DNA of 64,000 nt. Source: Streptomyces sp. R302 (lineage in GTDB: Bacteria > Actinomycetota > Actinomycetes > Streptomycetales > Streptomycetaceae). The stretch spans positions 330,768 to 394,767 of the forward strand of contig NZ_JABBGE010000006.1 of NCBI RefSeq assembly GCF_012927245.1, given 5' to 3'. Below the pieces are notes generated by a model. The model was not told the DNA's origin. It worked only from the letters and a program-made list of their open reading frames with translations, and made no database searches. The stretch's first letter is position 1; each line of letters starts with the position of its first letter. The translations under genes and the position numbers were made by a program. Below are positions 16,064 through 23,635 of this stretch, piece by piece.

Positions 16064-17200
16064 ATGCCCGCGCACCACCCCCGCACCTCCCCCGGCCGCC
16101 GTGCGTTCCTCACCGGCGCCGGCGCGGCGCTCGCCGCCCTCGCCCTGCCGGCGGCACCCGCCGCCGCCTCCGTGTCCGCCGGTCCGTTCGGCCGGTACGG
16201 TTCGCCCGCCGCGCGGCTCTCCGCGAAGACGCTGTACGTCCACCCCGGCGGCCTCGGCGACCACACCTCCGTCCAGGCCGCGGTGAGCGCCGCGTCCGGC
16301 ACCGGCTGGACGCTGGTCCTGGCGCCGGGCACGTACCGGGAGACGGTCGTGGTGACCGCCGCCCGGACGGGCATGACGTGGATCGGGGCGAGCGGGAACG
16401 CCGAGGACGTGGTCGTGGTCCACGACAACGCCGCGGGCACCCCGAAGCCGGACGGCTCCGGCCCGTACGGCACCACCGGTTCGGCGACGGTCACCCTGCA
16501 GGCGGCGGACTTCACCGCGCACGCCGTCACCTTCGCCAACGACTTCCTCCGCACCGACCTGCCGGGCAACCCGGGCACGCAGGCGGTGGCGCTGAAGGCG
16601 CAGGGCGACCGCTCGGCCTTCTTCCACTGCCGCTTCCTGGGCCACCAGGACACCCTGTACGCGGACTCGATGTCCCTGGCGGCCTTCGCCCGGCAGTACT
16701 ACGCGCACTGCTACGTCGAGGGCGACGTGGACTTCGTCTTCGGGCGGGCCACGGCCGTCTTCGAGCACTGCCACTTCCGGACGCTGGTCCGCCCGGACCT
16801 GGCCGGCGCCCCGTACGGCTTCGTCTTCGCGCCCTCCACGGCCCGCGCCAACCCGTACGGCTTCCTCGCCACCCGCTGCCGGGTGACCAGCGAGGCCCCG
16901 GACGGCTACTACAAGCTGGCCCGTCCGTGGGTGCCCGGTTCGGACACGACGGCCTGGCCGTCGCTGGTGGTCCGGGAGAGCGTGCTGTCCGCGGGGATCG
17001 ACGCGGCGGCGCCGTACGCGAACATGCGGGCCGCGTACCCGTGGCAGCAGCAGCGCTTCGCGGAGTACCGCAACACGGGCCGGGGCGCGGAGGTCGCCGT
17101 CCCGGAGAACCGCCCGCTCCTGACGGCCGCGCAGGCCGCCGCCGCGACCCCGGCCGCATACCTGGGCGACTGGACCCCGGACCGCACCCTCTGCCCCTGA
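16064..17200 (+). CDS. pectinesterase, CE8 family, Tat-secreted
   Basis: A 378-residue enzyme removing methyl esters from homogalacturonan. The N-terminus is a Tat-type signal (SPGRRAFLTGAG, then a hydrophobic run to APAAA). CE8 features in order: GTYRE, the oxyanion-site Gln region in NPGTQAVALK, the acid/base Asp in GHQDTLY, the nucleophile Asp in VEGDVDFVFG, and the substrate-binding RPW. ATG has a GAAGGAG ribosome site. The product, pectate, is the substrate of the PL1 and PL9 lyases on both sides. Confidence 0.93.
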   Translation: MPAHHPRTSPGRRAFLTGAGAALAALALPAAPAAASVSAGPFGRYGSPAARLSAKTLYVHPGGLGDHTSVQAAVSAASGTGWTLVLAPGTYRETVVVTAARTGMTWIGASGNAEDVVVVHDNAAGTPKPDGSGPYGTTGSATVTLQAADFTAHAVTFANDFLRTDLPGNPGTQAVALKAQGDRSAFFHCRFLGHQDTLYADSMSLAAFARQYYAHCYVEGDVDFVFGRATAVFEHCHFRTLVRPDLAGAPYGFVFAPSTARANPYGFLATRCRVTSEAPDGYYKLARPWVPGSDTTAWPSLVVRESVLSAGIDAAAPYANMRAAYPWQQQRFAEYRNTGRGAEVAVPENRPLLTAAQAAAATPAAYLGDWTPDRTLCP

Positions 17201-17253
17201 CACCTTCCTTCCCTTTCCTTCCCTTTCCCCCCGTACGAGAGGACCCGCACGTC

Positions 17254-18363
17254 ATGTCTCGTAGCCCGAAGCTCCTCATGGCCGCCGTCCTGGCGGCGGC
17301 CGGACTCACCGCCCTCGCCTCCCCCGCGCAGGCCGCCACCGTCACCGTCTCGACGTCGACGGACCTGGCGAACGCGCTGAGGAACGCCACCCCCGGCACC
17401 GTCATCCAGATCCGGGGCGGCACCTACTACCCGACGGCCACCCTCCAGTCGACCGCGAACGGCACGGCGTCGAGCCGCATCACGCTCCGGCCGTACGGGA
17501 CGGAGACCGTCAAGATCGACGGCTCGAACCTGCCGGCCGGGTCGTGGATCTTCAAACTGACGGCCAACCACTGGACGGTGAACGACCTCACCTTCCAGAA
17601 CTCCCCCGACAGCGCGGTCGTCTGCACCTCGTGCGCGGGCACCGAGTGGAACCGGATCCGTACGATCAACGGCGGCGACTCCGGCTTCACGCTCACCGGC
17701 GACGACACCCACGACAACGTGGTGCGGAACCTCGACTCGTACGGCCACTACGACGCCGCCAACCACGGCGAGAACGCCGACGGCCTCGCGATCAAGTACG
17801 GCTCCGGGAGCAACAACCTCATCACCGGCGCCCGGCTCTACAACAACTCCGACGACGGCGTGGACCTGTGGTCCTGGTCGGCGCCGGTGACGATCGAGCA
17901 CACCTGGGCCTTCGGCAACGGCAAGAACCGCTGGTCGGACTCCGCCTTCGCGGGCGACGGCAACGGCTACAAGCTGGGCGGCGACGGCGAGATCGTGGCC
18001 CATGTCGTCAACAACTCGGCGGCCTGGGACAACGCGGGCAACGGCTTCACCGAGAACAGCAACAAGGGCGCCATCGTCATCAACCGGACGACCGCCTACG
18101 CCAACGCCAAGTGGGGCTACTACTTCGCCACGGGCGCGGCCCGGCTCGGCAAGAACCTGGCCGTCTCCAACGGTTCGGGCCTGGTGAACAAGGGCTCCTC
18201 GGTGGTCTCGGCGGGCAACAACTGGGACGCCGGCGTCGCGACCCCGCGGTTCCTGAGCACCGACGCGACCGCCGCGTACGGGGCGCGCGACGCGGACGGC
18301 TCGCTCCCGGCGACGACGTTCCTCACGACCGGCTCGACGACCATCGGCTCGACGATGGACTGA
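17254..18363 (+). CDS. pectate lyase, PL9 family, secreted
   Basis: A 369-residue secreted right-handed beta-helix protein. The signal peptide ends SPAQA near residue 27. PL9 features are the Asp-rich calcium site in HGENADGLAIK, NNSDDGVDLWSW, and GNGYKLGG with the Lys expected to act as catalytic base. Compact enzymes of this size match the minimal PL9 catalytic domain. The start has a CGAGAGGA ribosome site. A pyrimidine-only tract of about 28 bases lies in the gap upstream (17204-17231). This is the last gene of the plus-strand pectin block. Confidence 0.9.
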   Translation: MSRSPKLLMAAVLAAAGLTALASPAQAATVTVSTSTDLANALRNATPGTVIQIRGGTYYPTATLQSTANGTASSRITLRPYGTETVKIDGSNLPAGSWIFKLTANHWTVNDLTFQNSPDSAVVCTSCAGTEWNRIRTINGGDSGFTLTGDDTHDNVVRNLDSYGHYDAANHGENADGLAIKYGSGSNNLITGARLYNNSDDGVDLWSWSAPVTIEHTWAFGNGKNRWSDSAFAGDGNGYKLGGDGEIVAHVVNNSAAWDNAGNGFTENSNKGAIVINRTTAYANAKWGYYFATGAARLGKNLAVSNGSGLVNKGSSVVSAGNNWDAGVATPRFLSTDATAAYGARDADGSLPATTFLTTGSTTIGSTMD

Positions 18364-18494
18364 CAGCCGCCGCCTGTTTCGATTCAATGGTCAACCGGTC
18401 ATGGACCAACCATTTTTACCGCTCCGGAAGGGGTTTTCGCCTCGATGCTCCGGACAGTCGCCGGAGAGACCGCGACAACCCCTGGAGGGTGGAC

Positions 18495-19400
18495 ATGATC
18501 GCCAAGGAACAGATACCGACCGTGCTGGACCATCCCGTCTACGACACCGAGGGCCAGAAGATCGGTGACGCCAAGCGCGTCTACCTCGACGACGCCACCG
18601 GCCGTCCTGAATGGGTCACCGTCAAGACCGGCCTGTTCGGCACCGGCGAGTCCTTCGTGCCGATCAAGGACGCTTCCCTGATCCACGACCATCTGCAGGT
18701 CCCGTACCCCAAGGACCGGGTCAAGGGAGCGCCGGACGTCGACGTCGACGACCGGGGGCACCTCGACGAACACGAGGAACAGCGCCTGTACGAGTACTAC
18801 GGCATCGCCTGGGACGAAGCCTGGCAGCGGGCCAACCAGCCCGGCGAGGAAGGCTGGGCGCACGGCGGCGCCGCGGGCACGGGCATGGCGGGCACGGCGG
18901 GCACGGCGGGCGCCGCGGGCGCCGCGGGCGCTGCCGGGATGACCGGTGCGGCAGGGACGGCCGGGGCCACGGGCATGAAGGGCGACCTCGGGCCCTCCGC
19001 CGACGCGATGACCCGCTCCGAGGAGCGGCTGCACATCGGCACCGAGCAGGTCGAGACCGGCCGCGTCCGGCTGCGCAAGTACATCGACACGGAGGAGGTC
19101 CAGGAGACCGTGCCGGTGCACCACGAAGAGGTGCGCGTGGTGCGTGAGCCGATCACCGGGGCCAACCGCGACGAGGCCCTGTCCGGCCCCGAGATCACCG
19201 AGGCCGAACACGAGGTGACCCTCCACGAGGAGCGCCCGGTCGTCGAGACCCGGGCGGTTCCCATGGAGCGGGTCCGTCTGGTGACGGACGAGGTGACCGA
19301 GGAGCAGACGGTCACCGGTCAGATCCGCAAGGAGCGCATCGAGGTCGAGGCGGACGACACGGTCGTCGCCCGCGACACCGAGGAGCGCGGCGGGATGTGA
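18495..19400 (+). CDS. PRC-barrel/DUF2382 stress-type protein
   Basis: A 301-residue soluble protein. Residues 5-80 are a PRC-barrel (VYDTEGQKIGDAKRVYLDD, then WVTVKTGLFG). A low-complexity Gly/Ala/Thr linker (about 125-165, TAGTAGAAGAAGAAG) leads to an acidic/basic DUF2382 domain (about 175-290) with paired EERP and ER-K motifs. DUF2382 proteins are common in actinobacteria and linked to general stress; no reaction is known. ATG follows a CTGGAGGG ribosome site. The gene stands apart from the pectin block and ends 8 bases from the convergent lyase gene. Confidence 0.85.
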   Translation: MIAKEQIPTVLDHPVYDTEGQKIGDAKRVYLDDATGRPEWVTVKTGLFGTGESFVPIKDASLIHDHLQVPYPKDRVKGAPDVDVDDRGHLDEHEEQRLYEYYGIAWDEAWQRANQPGEEGWAHGGAAGTGMAGTAGTAGAAGAAGAAGMTGAAGTAGATGMKGDLGPSADAMTRSEERLHIGTEQVETGRVRLRKYIDTEEVQETVPVHHEEVRVVREPITGANRDEALSGPEITEAEHEVTLHEERPVVETRAVPMERVRLVTDEVTEEQTVTGQIRKERIEVEADDTVVARDTEERGGM

Positions 19401-19408
19401 CGTGCGGA

Positions 19409-21067
19409 TCAGATGAGCAGGTCCACGCAGTCGAGGGCGGTGCCCGGGCTCAGGAAGCCTGTTCCGGTCGAACCACTGACGACGTTCAGCCGGACCACGT
19501 TGTACTGGGACGGGTCCGCCCTCCACGCGCTCGCGGGGACGCTGTAGGTGAAGGTGTGGTTGTTGCCCCGGTAGGAGCCGGTGGTGAGGGAGCGGGTGGA
19601 CGGCTGGGCGGGCGGTGACGGGATCGTGGAGACCCAGGTGTCGTTGACGGTGACCCGGGGGCGGCCGTTGAGGAAGGCGGTCGTGACGCCGATCCGCAGG
19701 GTGTGCGCGGCGGCGGCCTGGGCGGCGGTGAGCCGGAAGTAGATCAGGAAGCCGTCGTTGACGCCCTTCCAGAGGTAGCAGGGGACGGCGGCGGACGGGT
19801 TCGCGCCGTCGACGACGACGTTCCCCGTCCAGGCGGCGGCCCGCACGTCGGCCGGGTGGGCGACGGTCATGAGCTGCGCGTTCTTGAAGCCGGCGGGGGT
19901 GCCGTCCCAGTCGCCGAGCCGCCAGACGGCGGGCGCGGTGCTCGGGTCGCCGGTGATCGTGAGCGTGTGCAGGGCGGTGGCGGCGCCCGCGGTGACCGTC
20001 ACCGTCGTGGTGTGGACGGCGAGTTCGCCCTTGTACACGGTGAGCGTGTACGTGCCGGGCAGCATGCCGCGGCAGGAGTACGCGCCGGTGCCGGCGGCCG
20101 CCCGGGTCCAGTACTGGGCGTCGGCGTTGGCGAAGCCGATGGTGTACGGGTGGTTCGGGTCCATGTTCCTGAGGCCGACGCCCGCGACCCGGCCGCGTCC
20201 GGCGGCGCCGACCCAGCCGGGGATGCCGAGGGCGTCGACCCAGCTCGTGTCGTGGGCGTCGGGGAAGAGCGAGGGGGCGGGGGCGCCGCCGTCGGTGAAG
20301 GCGAGCAGGTACGGCCCCTGGAGGCCGAAGCGCATGGGCTCGGTCTGCGACTGGTTGTAGTGGAGGATCTCGTAGAGTCCGACGCCCAGTTCGTTGGAGT
20401 GGCGCAGCAGCGAGCGGTAGAAGGGGCCGCCGGAGGCCTTCTCGTGGTTGGAGCGGACCATCCAGAGGCCGACGGAGCCGGTGGTGTAGCCGACGTGGTC
20501 GTAGTCCATGACGCGGACGCCGGAGTAGTGCTTGGAGCGGGTCTGCCCGTCGGCGCGCCGCCAGACGTCGCCGGCCTCGATGACGGTGTCGGCGCCCTCG
20601 ACCCAGGAGTCCGGGCCCTGGTTGGGGAAGACGCCGGGCCTGAGGCGGGCGATGAAGCGGGTGGCGGTGAAGGACGTGTCGGCCTTGTCGGTCCACAGGT
20701 AGACGTTGTTGCGGCCGGAGCGGGCCGCGTAGTAGTGGCGCAGGGTGCCGTGGACGACGGTGACGAGGATGGTCGCGCCGACCTGCTTGAGGGTGACGGT
20801 GGAGGCGCCGAGGCCCGACTCGACGTGGGAGTGCTTGCCGCCGTAGCTCTCGTACTCCTTGCCCTTGTAGACGAGGGAGGTGAGGTCGCCGTTGGTCTTG
20901 GAGACCTTGAAGACGAGTCCGGCGCCGGTGTCGAGGACGTAGTTCGCGCCGTCGTCGCTCCAGCCGAAGCCGGCCGCGGCGGCGGTCCCGGCGGCGGTGG
21001 CGGCGAGGGCGGAGGCGGCGACGGCGGCGCCGAGGACGGTCCGGCGGCGGACGGGACGAGCGTGCAT
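19409..21067 (-). CDS. rhamnogalacturonan lyase, PL4-like, secreted
   Basis: A 552-residue protein with a Tat-like signal (VRRRTVLGAAVAAS, cleavage near residue 32). The catalytic beta-sandwich (about 35-300) begins GFGWSDDGANYVLDTGAGLVFKV, typical of PL4 rhamnogalacturonate lyases. A fibronectin-like middle domain (YSCRGMLPGTYTLTVYKGEL) and a C-terminal jelly-roll (WRLGDWDGTPAGFKNA through YNVVRLNV) complete the three-domain PL4 layout. It cuts the alternating rhamnose-galacturonate backbone. The in-frame extension to 21154 is rejected because ATG 21067 has an ideal GAAGGAG site and starts the signal peptide. An operator-like GAAACGATTC lies about 80 bases upstream. Confidence 0.88.
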   Translation of the reverse strand: MHARPVRRRTVLGAAVAASALAATAAGTAAAAGFGWSDDGANYVLDTGAGLVFKVSKTNGDLTSLVYKGKEYESYGGKHSHVESGLGASTVTLKQVGATILVTVVHGTLRHYYAARSGRNNVYLWTDKADTSFTATRFIARLRPGVFPNQGPDSWVEGADTVIEAGDVWRRADGQTRSKHYSGVRVMDYDHVGYTTGSVGLWMVRSNHEKASGGPFYRSLLRHSNELGVGLYEILHYNQSQTEPMRFGLQGPYLLAFTDGGAPAPSLFPDAHDTSWVDALGIPGWVGAAGRGRVAGVGLRNMDPNHPYTIGFANADAQYWTRAAAGTGAYSCRGMLPGTYTLTVYKGELAVHTTTVTVTAGAATALHTLTITGDPSTAPAVWRLGDWDGTPAGFKNAQLMTVAHPADVRAAAWTGNVVVDGANPSAAVPCYLWKGVNDGFLIYFRLTAAQAAAAHTLRIGVTTAFLNGRPRVTVNDTWVSTIPSPPAQPSTRSLTTGSYRGNNHTFTYSVPASAWRADPSQYNVVRLNVVSGSTGTGFLSPGTALDCVDLLI

Positions 21068-21140
21068 GTGCGGCTCCTTCGGTGGCTGTGGGGGGGGTAG
21101 CCGTAGGTCGCCGCGGGACGGGAAAGGGTTGCCCCGTCGA

Positions 21141-21154
21141 TCGAAACGATTCAA
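21141..21154. promoter_or_regulatory. operator-like motif upstream of the PL4 lyase gene
   Basis: TCGAAACGATTCAA holds near-symmetric GAAACGATTC, similar to TGAAAGGATTCA at 38946-38957 before the second rhamnogalacturonan transporter. A shared LacI-type regulator is possible. Confidence 0.4.
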
Positions 21155-21193
21155 GAGAGTTTCCGGGCGCGCCCGGAGCCGGGCCGGTCGGGG

Positions 21194-21832
21194 TCAGCCG
21201 AAGCCGCCCCTGAGGATGGTGCGGCCGCCGTCGCGGGCGGTGAGGACGACGGTGTACGCGTCGGCCGAGGCGTCCCGGGTGCCCTCCGCGTGGTTGTACT
21301 GGGCGGCGAAGGTGTGCGGCCCCGGCGGCACCGCGCGGCCCTCCTTCAGGGTCCAGCGGTAGACGAGGGCGCCGTCCTCCTCCGCGACGGTGGCCGTGAA
21401 GTCGTCGGCGGGGCGGGTCTGCCAGTGGCCGGTGTCCGCGATCCCGCCGGTGAGGGCGACCCGCAGCTCGACGGTGAGGGCGGTGACCTCGGTCTCCGTG
21501 GTGACGGCGAGGTCGCTCTGTGCCCACCAGCGGTTGCTGCCGGCGTCGATGGTGCCGGCCGCGCGGGCCGCCGGGCCGGGCGCGGGGGCGGCTCCCGCCG
21601 GGGGCGCGGGGCGGTCCTGGAGGGCGGTGACGGCCAGGCCGCCGAGGCCGAGGACCCCGGCGACGGTGGCCGCCACGGCGGCCGCGACCGTCCAGCGGCG
21701 CCGGGGCCGCCCGGCGCGGCGGGGCGCCGGGGCGGCCATGCCGCGTTCGACGCGGGCCAGCATCCGGGCGTGGTCGGGGCGGTGCGCGGCCGCCGCCTCG
21801 CGCAGTTCGCCGCGCAGACGCGTCTCGTCCAT
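21194..21832 (-). CDS. membrane protein encoded with a SigE-family sigma factor
   Basis: A 212-residue protein with a basic cytoplasmic part (residues 1-45), one transmembrane helix (about 47-70) and an Ala/Pro-rich linker. The outer domain of about 120 residues starts SNRWWAQSDLAV and includes GHWQTRPADDF and HTFAAQYNHAEGTRDA. The layout resembles an anti-sigma factor, but I do not see a zinc HxxxCxxC motif, and the outer domain has no function known to me. Its ATG overlaps the sigma factor stop (ATGA), so a joint role in signalling or export stress is likely (inference). Confidence 0.75.
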   Translation of the reverse strand: MDETRLRGELREAAAAHRPDHARMLARVERGMAAPAPRRAGRPRRRWTVAAAVAATVAGVLGLGGLAVTALQDRPAPPAGAAPAPGPAARAAGTIDAGSNRWWAQSDLAVTTETEVTALTVELRVALTGGIADTGHWQTRPADDFTATVAEEDGALVYRWTLKEGRAVPPGPHTFAAQYNHAEGTRDASADAYTVVLTARDGGRTILRGGFG

Positions 21833-22374
21833 CAGCGCCTCCCCGCGGCGAGTTCGGTGGCGGCCCGTCCGCCGAGCAGCCTCTGGAGTTCGGCCATGCC
21901 CTTGGCGGTCTGGCTCTTGACCGTGCCGACGGAGACGCCGAGGGCCAGGGCGGTGTCGCGCTCGGAGAGGTCGAAGGCGTGGCGCAGGACGACGCAGGCG
22001 CGCTTGCGGAAGGGCAGGGCGCGCAGCGCGGTCCGCACGTCGACGACGGCGGGCACGTCCGGGTCCTCGGTGTGCTCGGGGCGGCGGTCCCAGAAGGCGG
22101 CGATGCGGCGGCGCTCGCGGACGGTGCCGCGGATGCGGGTGCGGACGAGGTTGGCGACGACGCCCCGGGCGTAGGCGGCGGGGTGGTCGGCGGCGCGGAC
22201 CCGGTCCCAGCGGTGCCAGAGGGCGAGCATGGCGTCGGCGGCGAGGTCGTCGGCGGCGTCGGTCTCGCCGGTGAGGAGGTGGGCGAGGCGGGCGAGTTCG
22301 GCGTAGTGGCGGTCGAAGAAGTCCCGGAACTCGGCGGCGCCGTCGCGCTCCCCGTCGGGGTCAGCGGCGGTCAC
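21832..22374 (-). CDS. RNA polymerase sigma factor, SigE-like ECF family
   Basis: A 180-residue sigma-70 group IV factor. Region 2 spans FFDRHYAELARLAHLLTG to YARGVVANLVRTRIRG (residues 18-85). Region 4 is LPFRKRACVVLRHAFDLSE and the helix-turn-helix GVSVGTVKSQTAKGM (about 115-165). The GTG start lies 14 bases inside the end of the LacI regulator gene, and the stop overlaps the next start, so LacI, sigma and membrane protein form one operon. The pairing of a sugar-type repressor with a sigma factor is unusual. Confidence 0.85.
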   Translation of the reverse strand: MTAADPDGERDGAAEFRDFFDRHYAELARLAHLLTGETDAADDLAADAMLALWHRWDRVRAADHPAAYARGVVANLVRTRIRGTVRERRRIAAFWDRRPEHTEDPDVPAVVDVRTALRALPFRKRACVVLRHAFDLSERDTALALGVSVGTVKSQTAKGMAELQRLLGGRAATELAAGRR

Positions 22375-23395
22375 GGCCGTCCCCCGGTGCGGTGGGTGCC
22401 GGGGCGGTGGCGGCGCGGACGGTGAGGCGGGGGGCGAGGAGTTCGGTGCCGCGGGCGGGTTCGCCGCGCAGCCGGGCGACGAGCCGCTCGACGGCGATCC
22501 GCCCCATGTCCTGGGCGGGCACGGCGACGGCGGTGAGCGGTACGGAGGCGTGCGCGGCGACCTGGTCGGGGCAGACGGCGGCGACGGAGACGTCCTCGGG
22601 GACGGCCCGGCCCTGGTGGCGCAGGACGGCGAGGAGCGGTTCGACGGCGGCCTCGTTCTGCACGAGGAGGGCGGTGGTGCCCGGGCGTTCCTCGAAGATC
22701 CGGGTGACGGCGGCGGAGACGGCCGCGTAGGTGCCGTCGACGGGCCGGTGGAGCAGGTCGAGGCCGTGGCCTGCGGCGGCGTCGCGGACGCCGGCGAGGG
22801 TGCGCTCGGCGTAGCCCGTACCGCGGGCGTAGACGGCGGGGGGTTCGCCGAGGACGGCGAGGCGGCGGTGGCCGAGGCCGGCGAGGTGGTCGACGCAGCG
22901 GGCTCCGGCGGCGGCGAAGTCGAGGTCGACGCAGTCGAGTCCGGCGGTGTCGGCGGGCAGGCCGATGAGGACGGAGGGCCGCTCGGCCTCCCGGAGCAGG
23001 GGCAGGCGCGGGTCGTCGAGTTCGACGTCCATGACGATCATGCCGTCGGCGACGGCGCTGCCCTCGACGCGGCGGACGGCCTCGGGGCCCTCCTCGCCGG
23101 TGAGCAGCAGCACGTCGTAGCCGTGGGCGCGGGCCGTGGTGGTGACGGCCATGGCGATCTCCATCATCACCGGCACGTAGAGGCCGGTGCGCAGCGGCAT
23201 CATCAGGGCGAGGATGCTGGTCCGGCCGCCGGCGAGGGCGCGGGCCCCGGCGTGCGGGCGGTAGCCGAGCTCGTCGATGGCGAGCTGGATGCGCTCGCGG
23301 GTGGCGGCGGAGATGGAGCGCTTGCCGCTGAGGACGTAGCTGACGGTGCTGGCGGAGACACCGGCGTGACGGGCGACGTCGGCGAGGGTGACCAC
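22361..23395 (-). CDS. LacI-family transcriptional regulator
   Basis: A 344-residue repressor. The helix-turn-helix is at residues 3-50 (LADVARHAGVSASTVSYVL then the hinge RPHAGARALAGG). The periplasmic-binding-like ligand domain fills residues 60-335. GTG start with a GAGGAG ribosome site. It is transcribed away from the GH2 beta-galactosidase gene. The 240-base divergent gap holds a LacI-type palindrome (23565-23577), so it most likely represses the galactosidase gene and perhaps itself. Translation overlaps the downstream sigma factor gene by 14 bases. Confidence 0.9.
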   Translation of the reverse strand: MVTLADVARHAGVSASTVSYVLSGKRSISAATRERIQLAIDELGYRPHAGARALAGGRTSILALMMPLRTGLYVPVMMEIAMAVTTTARAHGYDVLLLTGEEGPEAVRRVEGSAVADGMIVMDVELDDPRLPLLREAERPSVLIGLPADTAGLDCVDLDFAAAGARCVDHLAGLGHRRLAVLGEPPAVYARGTGYAERTLAGVRDAAAGHGLDLLHRPVDGTYAAVSAAVTRIFEERPGTTALLVQNEAAVEPLLAVLRHQGRAVPEDVSVAAVCPDQVAAHASVPLTAVAVPAQDMGRIAVERLVARLRGEPARGTELLAPRLTVRAATAPAPTAPGDGRDRR

Positions 23396-23564
23396 GTGCG
23401 CGCTCCTCGGCCGTGACGGATGGGCGTGCCCGTCGACGACGGGGACCCCCGACCCTAAGCGGCCGCTCGTCGGACTGTCCAGGCGGGGCGCGAAGAGTCC
23501 AAGGGCCGGTGGCCCGGGTGGGGTTGTGCGGGGGCGTGCGGCGCGGTGGGATGGAACCGGTCGC

Positions 23565-23577
23565 GCAAGCGCTTTCC
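23565..23577. promoter_or_regulatory. LacI-type operator before the GH2 beta-galactosidase gene
   Basis: GCAAGCGCTTTCC centred on the AAGCGCTT palindrome, 59 bases upstream of the galactosidase start and 170 bases upstream of the divergent LacI gene. Confidence 0.65.
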
Positions 23578-23635
23578 GGCGGGTGTTCTCTCTCCCCCGC
23601 CCCTCTCCCTTCCTCCGTCTCTCCCTGGGATCGCC

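Noticed and set aside
18376..18390. TTTCGATTCAATGG after the PL9 gene as an operator
   Set aside because: It resembles the 21143 motif only in one half and lies before a stress-type gene with no sugar link; not strong enough to list.
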